From positions 1 to 64,000 of the forward strand of contig JAILHZ010000156.1 of the NCBI GenBank assembly GCA_024695545.1: a DNA stretch of 64,000 nt, read 5' to 3'. The DNA comes from Clostridiales bacterium (GTDB lineage: Bacteria > Bacillota_A > Clostridia > Saccharofermentanales > Saccharofermentanaceae). This document shows, piece by piece, positions 26,737-35,684 of this stretch. The position numbers and the translations under genes are program-made. The stretch's first letter is position 1. Each line of letters opens with the position of its first letter. The notes beneath the pieces are model-generated. The model did no database searches. It was not told where the DNA came from and saw nothing but the letters and a program-made list of their open reading frames with translations.

Positions 26737-27606
26737 TTAACCCTTAACGGAACCGAGAGCGACACCGCTTACGATGTACTTACTGAGGAACAGATAGATA
26801 ATGATAAGCGGAAGTGCTGTCATGGAGAGGCCGAGATAGATACAACCGAACTCAGTCTTGTAAATATCCTCGTTCAGGCACGCTACCATGATAGGCATTG
26901 TGTAGTTCTTCGGCTTGTTGAACAGGATCATAGGCAGGAAGTAGTTGTTCCAGGAACCTACGAAAGAGAAGATAGCCTGTGTCGCCATAGCCGGCTTCAT
27001 GATCGGAAGTACGATCGAGTTGAATGTTCTGAACTCGCTTGCACCATCGATACGTGCGGACTCAACGATATCCATTGAGAGCGAACCTTCGAGGTACTGC
27101 TTCATGAAGAATACTGTCATCGGAGCTGCGATAGCCGGGAGGATAAGCATGAGCTTGTTATCCGTCAGGTGCAGCTGATAGCAAGTACGATAGAAACCGA
27201 TCATTGTAACTGTACCAGGGAGGCACATGATACCGATGATCAACGAGAAGAACGCCTTCTTCATCTTCCAGTCATATGCATGGATGGAATAAGCTGTTAA
27301 GCAGGAGAAGTAAATGTTCAGAATGGTAACCGATACAGAGATGATGAAGGAGTTCTTCATACCTACGAGAGGCTTAAACGTCTCTTTCTCACCGAGCAGC
27401 TTGATGTTCTTAAACAAGTGGGAACCCGGGATAATGGATACCGCTGTGTTCTGAATCTGAGTTGTAGATCTGGTACCGTTGATCAGCATAACGACGAACG
27501 GGAACAGACTCAAGATTGCCAGGATCGTACATACGATGTAAATCACGGTCTTAAAGACGATATCTGACTTTGTTTTGGAGTGCAGTGCTACATCATTAGT
27601 TGCCAT
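26737..27606 (-). CDS. Carbohydrate ABC transporter permease, MalG-like
   Basis: A 289-residue inner-membrane permease with six predicted helices and the EAA-type loop SARIDGASEFRTFNSIVLP that contacts the ATPase. Together with the next gene it forms the channel of a CUT1-type sugar importer. The start at 27606 has GGGGGG upstream and follows the partner permease by three bases. No ATP-binding gene is in the operon, so a shared MsmX-type ATPase is probably used. Confidence 0.92.
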   Translation of the reverse strand: MATNDVALHSKTKSDIVFKTVIYIVCTILAILSLFPFVVMLINGTRSTTQIQNTAVSIIPGSHLFKNIKLLGEKETFKPLVGMKNSFIISVSVTILNIYFSCLTAYSIHAYDWKMKKAFFSLIIGIMCLPGTVTMIGFYRTCYQLHLTDNKLMLILPAIAAPMTVFFMKQYLEGSLSMDIVESARIDGASEFRTFNSIVLPIMKPAMATQAIFSFVGSWNNYFLPMILFNKPKNYTMPIMVACLNEDIYKTEFGCIYLGLSMTALPLIIIYLFLSKYIVSGVALGSVKG

Positions 27607-27609
27607 GAA

Positions 27610-28602
27610 TTACACCCCCCTTCCAAGTGCCTTAGCACGCTTCATTTCCTGCTTCTTCAGCTTAGCCATCTTCGCAGCATCCTTGTCTCTCAGGAGCCAG
27701 AACAGACCTGCGGAAATAACCATGATGATGAGGAAGAGGATGATACTTGCTGCAGCAGCACGGTTGTACATGTAAGGATCCTTAAGTGCTGTCTGATAGA
27801 TGTAGATAGCGATCGTCTGGAGACCCAGTTTCTGCTTACCTTCACCAAAGAGCAGCGGGATATCGAACATGGAAAGACCACCGATCATAGATGTTACGAG
27901 TGTGAACAGCATAATCGGACGGCAGCTCGGAATTGTAATGTTCCAGAATTTTCTCCATCTGCCGGCACCATCGATTTCGGCAGCTTCGAAAATTTCCGGG
28001 TTGATACCAATAACTGCAGCGATCAATGTGATCATAGTAGAACCATACCACTGCCAGCATTGGATGAACTCAACGATACCTCGCGAAGCCATACCATTAT
28101 CAAGGAAGAAGAATGCTCTCTTGAAAATGCCGAGCTTAATGAGCATGTCGTTGATCGGGTATCCTGCAGGATATCCAAACAGCGTACGGAACAGAATAGC
28201 GATCGTAGCTGCTGTAATGATATTAGGCAGATAGAAAACTACCTTGTAGAAACCTGCACCCTTAACCTTAACACGGTTATCAGTAAACCATGCAGCAAGC
28301 AGAAGAGCTAGGGTTAACTGCGGAATAAAGTTGATAATCCAAATCTTCGCCGTATTAATTAACGCATCCAGGAAGTAACTCATCTTTCCTGTAGCTCCTC
28401 TCGGTTTGAAGAGATATTGGAAACTCTCGAAAGGATTGTCAGCGATTTTCAACTTTGGTGGAATAATACCCTTCTGATTCGTAAACGCAATCAGCAAGGT
28501 GTACATAATCGGGTAAAAAGTGAAAATAAGAAAAGCAATAAGAAATGGAATAGCAAACAGGTATCCGTATTTTGAGTAATTAACGAGTTTTTTTCGTTTC
28601 AA
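27610..28602 (-). CDS. Carbohydrate ABC transporter permease, MalF-like
   Basis: A permease of about 330 residues with six helices and the conserved loop AAEIDGAGRWRKFWNITIP. I favour a TTG start at 28602, eight bases after GGTGGTG; GTG codons at 28614 and 28611 are alternatives. It lies between the substrate-binding protein gene and the MalG-like gene. A strong hairpin separates it from the former. Confidence 0.9.
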   Translation of the reverse strand: MKRKKLVNYSKYGYLFAIPFLIAFLIFTFYPIMYTLLIAFTNQKGIIPPKLKIADNPFESFQYLFKPRGATGKMSYFLDALINTAKIWIINFIPQLTLALLLAAWFTDNRVKVKGAGFYKVVFYLPNIITAATIAILFRTLFGYPAGYPINDMLIKLGIFKRAFFFLDNGMASRGIVEFIQCWQWYGSTMITLIAAVIGINPEIFEAAEIDGAGRWRKFWNITIPSCRPIMLFTLVTSMIGGLSMFDIPLLFGEGKQKLGLQTIAIYIYQTALKDPYMYNRAAAASIILFLIIMVISAGLFWLLRDKDAAKMAKLKKQEMKRAKALGRGV

Positions 28603-28639
28603 AATTAACACCACCGTTCACTTAAAGTAAATAAAGAAA

Positions 28640-28670
28640 GGAGGCGGCGAAATCCCTTTCGTCCGCCTCC
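28640..28670 (-). terminator. Hairpin between the binding-protein and permease genes
   Basis: GGAGGCGG (28640-28647) pairs with CCGCCTCC (28663-28670), with a T-rich run on the 3-prime side on the minus strand. It probably acts as a partial terminator or mRNA stabiliser, giving more binding protein than permease. Confidence 0.6.
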
Positions 28671-28724
28671 GAATCTTTAATTGTTTACATCAATTCTCTT
28701 GATGTGAGTTTAGTATCTGATCAA

Positions 28725-30242
28725 TTAGATATCGATACCCTTCTCAGCGCAAGCATCCTTGAAGTTGTTGATAGCATCTTCCTTGGAGATCTTGCCACGA
28801 GCATAGTCAGCAGCGTTATCTGTGAATACGCCATTGAGCTGATCGTCGTAGAGGCTCTTGCACTTAGCAGAAGCGAAGCTTGTAGCAGAGATGAAGATCG
28901 GGAATGCATCCTGACCGCCGAGGAGAGCCATGTCGCCCTTAACCTTAGCAAGTACTGTAGAGGAAGCAACTGTATCCTTTGTGCCGTTGTCGTTCATAGC
29001 ACCGGAAGCCCACAGATACTGGAGACCTGTGTCAGAGCTATCAAGTGTTACCCACTCAACAAACTTAGAAAGGAATTCCTTCTTGTCAGCGTTCTCAATG
29101 CCCTTCTTGTTTACGCAGAGCCAAGAACCGCCCCACCAGAAGCCTACCGGAGATTCGCATACACGCCAGTCACCCTTTGTGTTAGCGGAGTGATCACCCA
29201 TTGTGTAGTTGATCAGCCATGCAGGTCCGAAGAAAGCGAATACCTTACGTGTTTCGTTTGTCTTAGGATCCTTGGACTCACCGTTCATAGCAGCGTACCA
29301 AGCGTCGTTCCAGTTACCTGTCTCGTTGGTCCAGTTGTTATCATAAGCTTCCTTAATGAGATCCATGTAAGCATCTCTCTGCGGGTCGATGTTAACCTTA
29401 CCGTCAACAACCCACGGTGTAGCAGCAGCCTTCTCACAAACGTTCCAAAGGTCACCGAAGTCAGCGCATACAGCGTAGCCCTTTTCCTTCAGCTTAGCAG
29501 CAGCCTGCTTGAATGTATCCCAGTTACCGGATCCACCACCAACAGCCTTCTTAACCTCTGCCGGATCATCAGAACCGAATACTTCCTTAGCGATGGAAGC
29601 AGAGTAGATCATAGCACCACCAGTGCACTGATAGCAAAGAGCAACCAGCTTACCATCCGGGTTAGTACCGAGGTCTACTGTGTACTGAGCGATACCAGCT
29701 GTCTTCAGCTTACCATCAACATCGTCGATGAAGTCAGAATACGGAGCAGCCAGAGAAGAAAGATCACCCTGTGTATAAGGCATAATGTAGTCAGCCTCTG
29801 CAACGTAGATGTCCGGAGCACCGTCACCACCAGCTGTCAGAGCAGCGTTCAGCTTTGTAACATAAGCTCCGCCTGTGTTAGCAGAAACCATAGCTGTTAC
29901 CTTGTACTTGGAAGCCATGTCCGGGTTGTCAGCCATGAAACGCTTAACCATGCCAGGAACCTCAGGGCTCATCGCGAACATGTTGATCTCGATGGAACCA
30001 GTACCGTAGCTCTCAATAGCTGTGGTAACTTCTGTTGTTGTGTCCTCGCTTGAAGCCTCAGTGGTTGTGTCATCACCACTTGTAGCCTCAGTGGTTGTGT
30101 CATCACCACTTGTAGCTGCAGTAGTTGTCTCGCCACCGTTGCCAGAAGTCTCAGACTCTTTATTGTCATCAGACTTCTTACAGCCGGCAAACATTCCAGC
30201 AGCCATTGTGAAGCAAAGAATACTTGCAATAACTTTTTTCAT
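28725..30242 (-). CDS. Extracellular sugar-binding lipoprotein (family 1)
   Basis: A 505-residue solute-binding protein. I start it at 30242, behind AGGAGGAC. The signal peptide ends AAGMFAGCKKSDD, so it is lipid-anchored. A Thr/Glu/Ser/Asp linker made of repeated units (TSGDDTTTEA) follows at about residues 36-75, then the binding domain (APDIYVAEADYIMPYTQGDL, KVFAFFGPAWLINYTMGDHS). It is the first gene of the sugar importer, and cellobiose or another oligosaccharide is plausible. The upstream region holds AACGTTT palindromes. Confidence 0.92.
   Translation of the reverse strand: MKKVIASILCFTMAAGMFAGCKKSDDNKESETSGNGGETTTAATSGDDTTTEATSGDDTTTEASSEDTTTEVTTAIESYGTGSIEINMFAMSPEVPGMVKRFMADNPDMASKYKVTAMVSANTGGAYVTKLNAALTAGGDGAPDIYVAEADYIMPYTQGDLSSLAAPYSDFIDDVDGKLKTAGIAQYTVDLGTNPDGKLVALCYQCTGGAMIYSASIAKEVFGSDDPAEVKKAVGGGSGNWDTFKQAAAKLKEKGYAVCADFGDLWNVCEKAAATPWVVDGKVNIDPQRDAYMDLIKEAYDNNWTNETGNWNDAWYAAMNGESKDPKTNETRKVFAFFGPAWLINYTMGDHSANTKGDWRVCESPVGFWWGGSWLCVNKKGIENADKKEFLSKFVEWVTLDSSDTGLQYLWASGAMNDNGTKDTVASSTVLAKVKGDMALLGGQDAFPIFISATSFASAKCKSLYDDQLNGVFTDNAADYARGKISKEDAINNFKDACAEKGIDI
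30028..30140. repeat. 30-base tandem repeat coding the lipoprotein linker
   Basis: The linker of the binding protein is encoded by two nearly identical 30-base units (GTGGTTGTGTCATCACCACT at 30061 and 30091 on the plus strand) with degenerate flanking units. It is a candidate for length variation between strains. Confidence 0.75.
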
Positions 30243-30364
30243 ATCGTCCTCCTGATATTTGTAGATTTCCGACGAAAATTTCGCCCGATTCTTGTAACTA
30301 CAGGTACATAATAACCATTGCTTCAACTTTCTTCTTTACATTTCTTGCGAATTGTATTTCGATT

Positions 30365-30403
30365 TGATAACGTTTCTTGCTATTTTCATCTCGAAACGTT
30401 TCG
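30365..30403. promoter_or_regulatory. LacI/CcpA-type operator pair in a divergent promoter region
   Basis: CGAAACGTTTCG (30392-30403) is a perfect 12-base palindrome, and TGATAACGTTTCTT (30365-30378) is a related, imperfect box resembling a cre site. They lie between the binding-protein gene and the divergent DUF624 gene. The same AAACGTTT core recurs at the cellulase promoter (52355-52362). Confidence 0.55.
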
Positions 30404-30426
30404 TTGTCTCGTTTTATCTTCTTTCT

Positions 30427-30435
30427 TGGTATAAT
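30427..30435 (+). promoter_or_regulatory. Extended -10 promoter for the DUF624 gene
   Basis: TGGTATAAT is an extended -10 box about 50 bases before the DUF624 start. The palindrome at 30392-30403 lies just upstream, near the -35 position. Confidence 0.55.
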
Positions 30436-30486
30436 CTTTGTGTGGACATTCCCGAGGAATGAAATCTGCCTTTTGAGGTTTAAATA

Positions 30487-31368
30487 ATGAACGAGAATAC
30501 TTTTAACTATAACAACCCGGCAATGCGGTTTCTGACGAATCTATTTAATATATTTTGGGTTAATATCCTCTTTATTTTCACATGCATTCCGATCATCACC
30601 ATCGGTCCTTCCCTCTGCGCGCTGTACCGTGTTTGCCTTAAGATCATCAGCGGCGAAGATCCCATGGTCTATCACACATACTTCCAGGAGTTTAAGTCGA
30701 GTTTCAAAAAAGGCCTGATCCTGTGGATCATTGTTCTTGTCGGATGTGGTTTTTTCGGATATGAACTGTATCTGATCTATTTCTCGGATCTCGTCCCGGA
30801 CAGCATGTCTTTCCTTCAGTATCCTGTATGGGTCATGCTGCTCCTGCTCATCCAGATTTTCCTTTACGGCTTTGCTCTTCTTTCCATCTTTGAGAATTCA
30901 CTGAAGAATACGATCATCAATTCGATCCTTCTCAGTATCAAGCATATCCCGACCACGATCCTGCTTCTTGCCGTCTGGCTCTTCACTCCCCTGCTCGTAA
31001 ACACATTCCCGCAGATCTTCTACGGTGTTGCAGGATGTGAGCTTTTCTTCAACCTGGCACTCCGCGTCTATATCTGTTCGGTCTTCCTGCATAAGGCCTT
31101 CGATCTGAAGAAGATCAAGATCGGCAAGGGCGGCGAAGCTTACGAGCAGTCCTACGATGACCTGATCGAGTACATCGATCCGGATCAGAAGCCTTCGGAT
31201 GACGACGAGGATGAGGAGGAAGAATATGAACCGGACGGACTCGACGACGTCGATGATGAAGATGACGATAACGACGAGTACGAGGAAGATGATTCCGATG
31301 AGGAAGACTCAGATGAAGACGATGATGAGTCTGAATCAGAGGATGAGGAGGACAGTAAAGAAGACTGA
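30487..31368 (+). CDS. DUF624 (YesL-like) membrane protein with highly acidic tail
   Basis: A 293-residue protein with about five hydrophobic helices (FWVNILFIFTCIPIITIGPS, LILWIIVLVGCGFFGYELYL). This matches the DUF624/YesL family, which is often found beside sugar ABC importers in Firmicutes. After residue about 230 it continues as some 60 residues made almost only of Asp, Glu and Ser (DDDEDEEEEYEPD onward to the end), which normal members lack. It is divergent from the importer and convergent with the next gene. The role of the family is unknown. Confidence 0.85.
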   Translation: MNENTFNYNNPAMRFLTNLFNIFWVNILFIFTCIPIITIGPSLCALYRVCLKIISGEDPMVYHTYFQEFKSSFKKGLILWIIVLVGCGFFGYELYLIYFSDLVPDSMSFLQYPVWVMLLLLIQIFLYGFALLSIFENSLKNTIINSILLSIKHIPTTILLLAVWLFTPLLVNTFPQIFYGVAGCELFFNLALRVYICSVFLHKAFDLKKIKIGKGGEAYEQSYDDLIEYIDPDQKPSDDDEDEEEEYEPDGLDDVDDEDDDNDEYEEDDSDEEDSDEDDDESESEDEEDSKED

Positions 31369-31382
31369 TCCGCTAAAAGAGA

Positions 31383-32048
31383 TTATTTCCCGGAGAAGAA
31401 GAGATACTCGAGAAGAAGTTTCTCTTCTTCTTTTTTATCGGAGAAATTCGAAAGCATAATATAATGCTTCTCTTCTGATCCGTTATAGACAGGATAGAAG
31501 AACTCCATATCCGTAATATTGATCGCGGCGGGGTACCTTTCTCCGTCCTCGGGTTCCAGATAGAAGATGATGCCGCGGGATTCCAGCTCGCTGAGCTGTT
31601 CTTCCGAAAGCACTTCTCTCAGGTCACGTACGCCTGCTTTTCCGAAATCCTTGATCGAGCGGGCATTGGTAACGATGACATCAACAACTTCACTGGTCAG
31701 AAGTGATGCCAGCTTCTGCATACTGTTCGTAGTGTCCTGGGTGACATTAAGAGAATCTTCGTTGGTCGGATAGTGGTATGTACAGTCGACGCTGAACTTC
31801 TGTCCGATCGACTCGGCGTATTCATCAAAGACCGTGTGGGACTCATATCTGGCATTCACGCAGGCGATCGTCAGATACGCCTTCTTCGTTGCTTTCAGAT
31901 AAGAGTTTACGAAAGAGATAATGATCGCGATGACGATCACCGGAATGATGATCCACCACTTATAGTATGTCCATATATGGATGACCGATTTTTTGAAACC
32001 CATCTCCTTCAGGTTCATTTTCGGTTTTTCCAAACTCGGATCCGGCAT
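31383..32048 (-). CDS. Single-helix membrane protein, unknown
   Basis: A 221-residue protein. I start it at the ATG at 32048, preceded by AGAGGT at seven bases. One transmembrane helix (WWIIIPVIVIAIIISFVNSY, about 33-52) is followed by an exported domain containing LASLLTSEVVDVIVTNARSI and LREVLSEEQLSELESRGI. The pattern is reminiscent of a degenerate solute-binding fold. It converges on the DUF624 gene with only 14 bases between, and such proteins often accompany DUF624. No function assigned. Confidence 0.65.
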   Translation of the reverse strand: MPDPSLEKPKMNLKEMGFKKSVIHIWTYYKWWIIIPVIVIAIIISFVNSYLKATKKAYLTIACVNARYESHTVFDEYAESIGQKFSVDCTYHYPTNEDSLNVTQDTTNSMQKLASLLTSEVVDVIVTNARSIKDFGKAGVRDLREVLSEEQLSELESRGIIFYLEPEDGERYPAAINITDMEFFYPVYNGSEEKHYIMLSNFSDKKEEEKLLLEYLFFSGK

Positions 32049-32120
32049 GTGCACGACCTCTTTCTTTTTCTATCGATATGATATCAGAATCCTAAAAAAG
32101 TGCAAATCAGGCGAAAAAGC

Positions 32121-32154
32121 CTAAAAAACGCGAAACCGTTTTCGATTCCGCGTT
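32121..32154 (-). terminator. Terminator of the fab operon
   Basis: On the minus strand AACGCG...CGCGTT (32127-32154) with inner pairing is followed by TTTTTTAGG. It lies about 75 bases after fabZ. The remaining A/T-rich bases up to fabZ show nothing else. Confidence 0.75.
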
Positions 32155-32228
32155 CTCTATATAGTACATATTATATATATAAGAGGAGTTAGAAATATAA
32201 TTTGATATTTCGCCTCCTCAAAGAAGGA

Positions 32229-32693
32229 TCAGCCCTCTTCCTCCGAAGCATTTTCCTTGGCCGGAAGGATCGCGAACTTGATGATGCAGTCGCAGGCAAC
32301 TTCGTCACCTACCGATGCCACACCGTGCCCCATGCCGACCGGTCCGCGAAGCGCGGTGATCTCGGTCTTTAAGGTCAGAACATCACCCGGTACAACCGGA
32401 CGCTTGAACTTGCACTTGTCGATTCCGGCAAATACGGCGATGCGGCCTTTGAACTCCTCTTTGCAGAGGATCGCGACAGCACCTGTCTGGGCAAGAGCTT
32501 CGACCTGAAGGACACCCGGCATGATCGGCATCTCCGGGAAGTGCCCCTGGAAATACGGCTCATCGTAGGTGATGCACTTTCTGCCAATAGCATACTCGCC
32601 TTCTTTATAATCTTCGATCGCATCCACCAGAAGGAACGGGAAACGATGCGGAAGAATATCCATGATCTGTCTTGTGGTCAGTGCTTTTGCCAT
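32229..32693 (-). CDS. fabZ: 3-hydroxyacyl-ACP dehydratase FabZ
   Basis: FabZ removes water from 3-hydroxyacyl-ACP in fatty acid elongation. The catalytic histidine and glutamate are in LPHRFPFLLVDAI and PGVLQVEALAQTGAVA, and the 154-residue length is normal. It is last in the fabH-K-D-G-F-Z operon, 63 bases after fabF. The C-terminus ends in a short acidic NASEEEG. Confidence 0.96.
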   Translation of the reverse strand: MAKALTTRQIMDILPHRFPFLLVDAIEDYKEGEYAIGRKCITYDEPYFQGHFPEMPIMPGVLQVEALAQTGAVAILCKEEFKGRIAVFAGIDKCKFKRPVVPGDVLTLKTEITALRGPVGMGHGVASVGDEVACDCIIKFAILPAKENASEEEG

Positions 32694-32756
32694 AGTAGAT
32701 ACCTCACTGTTCGCGTGCGGCGGATCCGCATAGATCCGCGCAGAGCGTGTAACTTC

Positions 32757-33992
32757 TTACTCTTCGAAATGCTTCATGATGATGGAAGCGTTGTGGCCGC
32801 CAAATCCGAGCGAGTTGCTCATAGCATATTTTACATCCTGTTCGTAGGAAGTGCCAAAGCAATAATTGAGATCCATCTCGTCCTCGGTCTCGGAAGAGCC
32901 CATGGTCTGGTGGATAAAGCCTTCCTGAACGGACTTCGCCAGAACGATCGCCTCGATCGCACCGGCCGCACCGAGAAGGTGACCAGTCATGGACTTCGTG
33001 GAGTTGATCTTTACGTTCTTTGCGGCATCGCCGAGAGCGGTCTTGATCGCACGGGTCTCGAAGAGGTCGTTGTGGTGAGTGGATGTACCGTGAGCATTGA
33101 TATAGTCAAGCTCGGACGGCTCGATGCCGGCATCCTTAATTGCTGCCATCATCGCGTGAGCTGCACCGATACCGGATTCTTCCGGAGAAGTGATGTGGTA
33201 AGCGTCGCATGTCGCGCCGTATCCGACCATCTCTGCGTAGATCTTCGCACCACGGGCCTTTGCATGCTCATATTCTTCAAGAACGATTACGCCGGCACCC
33301 TCACCGAGTACGAAACCATCTCTGTTCTTATCAAACGGGATCGAAGCCTTCATCGGATCTTCGCTGAAGGAAAGTGCTTTCAGAGCACAGAAACCGGCAA
33401 CGCCGAGCGGGCAGATCGCAGCTTCTGTACCACCGGCAAGGATCACGTCCGCCTCATCGTGCTGGATGCTGCGGAATGCTTCACCGATGGAGTTCGTACC
33501 GGATGCGCAAGCGGTAACTACATCGATATTCTTGCCTTTGAAGCCGGTAACGATCGCGATATTACCTGCCGCCATATTGGAGATCATGAGCGGTACATAG
33601 AGAGGTCCGATCTTGTTCGGGCCGAAGTCCAGAAGTCGCTTATACTCACGCTCTGTTGCCTGCATGGAGCCGACGCCGGAACCGACGACAACACCACAGC
33701 GGTATGCATCTTCCTTCTCGATCTCGATACCGGAATCCTTTACCGCCATCAGCGCGGAAGCTGCCGCATACTGAGAGAACAGTTCCATTCTCTTCGCGGT
33801 CTTAAAGTCCATATACTCGTCCGCCTTAAAGTCCTTGACTTCACCGGCGACCTTGGCTCTGTACTCGGTCGTATCGAACTTCGTGATCGGTCCGATACCT
33901 ACTTTGCCAGCCTTGATATTCTCCCAGAATTCCTCAGCAGTGTTACCCAGCGGTGTGACCGCACCCATACCTGTTACTACAACTCGTCTCAT
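32757..33992 (-). CDS. fabF: 3-oxoacyl-ACP synthase II (FabF)
   Basis: This condensing enzyme elongates acyl-ACP with malonyl-ACP. The Cys-His-His triad is visible in VTACASGTNSIGEAF, NAHGTSTHHND and NSTKSMTGHLLGAAG, and SNSLGFGGHNAS is near the end. The 411-residue length is normal. It starts behind AAGGAAAC, 25 bases after fabG. Confidence 0.97.
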   Translation of the reverse strand: MRRVVVTGMGAVTPLGNTAEEFWENIKAGKVGIGPITKFDTTEYRAKVAGEVKDFKADEYMDFKTAKRMELFSQYAAASALMAVKDSGIEIEKEDAYRCGVVVGSGVGSMQATEREYKRLLDFGPNKIGPLYVPLMISNMAAGNIAIVTGFKGKNIDVVTACASGTNSIGEAFRSIQHDEADVILAGGTEAAICPLGVAGFCALKALSFSEDPMKASIPFDKNRDGFVLGEGAGVIVLEEYEHAKARGAKIYAEMVGYGATCDAYHITSPEESGIGAAHAMMAAIKDAGIEPSELDYINAHGTSTHHNDLFETRAIKTALGDAAKNVKINSTKSMTGHLLGAAGAIEAIVLAKSVQEGFIHQTMGSSETEDEMDLNYCFGTSYEQDVKYAMSNSLGFGGHNASIIMKHFEE

Positions 33993-34017
33993 GTTTCCTT
34001 ACCTTCCTTTGTTTCTT

Positions 34018-34752
34018 TTACATGCACATGCCGCCGTCTACGGTCAGCACCTGTCCAGTGATATAGTCTGCTTTTTCAGAAGCCAGGAATCCGATCGCAT
34101 TGGCGATGTCTTCCGGCTTTGCGGTGCGCTTCAGGGGCACCATGTTGAGGAATGCTTCCTTGACCTTGTCGGAAAGGACGTCAGTCATATCTGTCTCAAC
34201 AAATCCCGGAGCTACGGCGTTGACATTGATACCGCGGGATCCCAGTTCTTTTGCCAGAGACTTCGTAAAGCCGATGATACCGGCCTTGGATGCTGCGTAG
34301 TTTGCCTGACCGGCATTGCCCTGAAGGCCGACGATCGAAGCGATGTTGATGATCTTTCCGGACCTCTGCTTCATCATGATTGCCGCGCAGGCCTTGCTGA
34401 AGAGGAAACATCCCTTGAGGTTCGTGTCCACTACAGCATCGAAATCCTCTTCGCTCATGCGGAGAAGGAGTCCGTCCTTTGTCACGCCGGCGTTGTTGAC
34501 CAGAACATCGATGGAGCCGAAGGTTTCCTGTACTTTTGCGACAGCAGATTCAACTTCATCCTTTATCTTAACATCGCACTTGATTGCGATGGCGTCCACA
34601 CCGTTCTCCTTGCAGGAGGCTACTGTCTCCTCGGCTTTCGCCTGGTTTCCACAGTAGATCACGGCCACATTCATGCCCATCTTACTGAGTTCAATGGCAG
34701 TCGCACGGCCGATGCCGCGGGAGCCGCCGGTTACGATCGCAGTCTTGCTCAT
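34018..34752 (-). CDS. fabG: 3-oxoacyl-ACP reductase FabG
   Basis: An NADPH-dependent short-chain reductase of fatty acid synthesis. The cofactor motif is GGSRGIGRATA near the start, with NNAGVTKDGLL, the YAASKAG catalytic Tyr-Lys and a GGMCM end. It is 244 residues and overlaps fabD by four bases (ATGA). Confidence 0.97.
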   Translation of the reverse strand: MSKTAIVTGGSRGIGRATAIELSKMGMNVAVIYCGNQAKAEETVASCKENGVDAIAIKCDVKIKDEVESAVAKVQETFGSIDVLVNNAGVTKDGLLLRMSEEDFDAVVDTNLKGCFLFSKACAAIMMKQRSGKIINIASIVGLQGNAGQANYAASKAGIIGFTKSLAKELGSRGINVNAVAPGFVETDMTDVLSDKVKEAFLNMVPLKRTAKPEDIANAIGFLASEKADYITGQVLTVDGGMCM

Positions 34753-35684
34753 GCCTGTTCCTCCGCTTTTTCTCTGATGCGGGCAGCAACTGCCTTTACA
34801 TCTTCGAGGGTCTCGACATTGAGGATCTCAACGTCAGACAGTGTCTTCTTCTCAAAACCGGAGATGGTCTTACCTGGGCCGATCTCGATAAATGTATCCA
34901 CACCAGACTTAGCCAGTGCTTCGATATCCTGCTGCATACGGACAGATCCGCTGACCTGCTTTTCGAGAAGGTCCGGAATATCCTTGGAATCGTTAACGAG
35001 GTCACCGGTAAGGTTCGCTGCATACGGAACTTTCAGATCAGAGAACTCGACTTCGTCGATGATGGAACGGAGTTTCTTTCCTGCCGGCTCCATGATCGGA
35101 GAGTGGAAAGGACCGCTGCACTTGAGCGGAATAACACGCTTCGCACCCTTCTCTTTCAGGACTTCGCCGGCCTTCTCGACAGCTTCCTTGTAACCTGTGA
35201 TAACGATCTGGCCCGGGCAGTTGAAGTTGGCAACATATACGCCTTCGATGCCGTCGATCGCCGCTCTGAGGTCTTCTTCGTTCATGCCGATAACAGCGCT
35301 CATGCCGCCGATATCCGGAGCAGCTTCTTCCATGATCTTGCCTCTTTCGGTAACGAGCTTGATCGCGTCCTCGAAAGACATCGCACCGGAAGCAACAAGT
35401 GCTGTATATTCACCAAGAGAAAGCCCGCAGGTCGCGTCAGGCTCGATGCCTTCTTCGCGGAGTGTCTCAGTTGCCGCCATGCAGGCAGTAAGGAGACAGA
35501 CCTGTGTGTACTTGGTCTGGTTCAGTTCTTCTTTCTCATTGAAGCAGAGATCCGGGATGTCGTATCCGCTGATCTTGCTTGCCTTATTGAAAAGGTCTCT
35601 TGCGGATCCGATCTGCTCGTAAAAATCCTGCATCATTCCGTTTTTCTGGGCGCCCTGGCCCGGGTACATAAATGCGATCTTCAT
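34749..35684 (-). CDS. fabD: Malonyl-CoA:ACP transacylase FabD
   Basis: FabD loads malonyl groups onto ACP. FMYPGQGAQKNGM at the start and the nucleophile elbow GLSLGEYTAL (serine near 94) are diagnostic, with a catalytic histidine in CSGPFHSPIM. It is 311 residues and abuts fabK at a single shared base. Confidence 0.97.
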   Translation of the reverse strand: MKIAFMYPGQGAQKNGMMQDFYEQIGSARDLFNKASKISGYDIPDLCFNEKEELNQTKYTQVCLLTACMAATETLREEGIEPDATCGLSLGEYTALVASGAMSFEDAIKLVTERGKIMEEAAPDIGGMSAVIGMNEEDLRAAIDGIEGVYVANFNCPGQIVITGYKEAVEKAGEVLKEKGAKRVIPLKCSGPFHSPIMEPAGKKLRSIIDEVEFSDLKVPYAANLTGDLVNDSKDIPDLLEKQVSGSVRMQQDIEALAKSGVDTFIEIGPGKTISGFEKKTLSDVEILNVETLEDVKAVAARIREKAEEQA

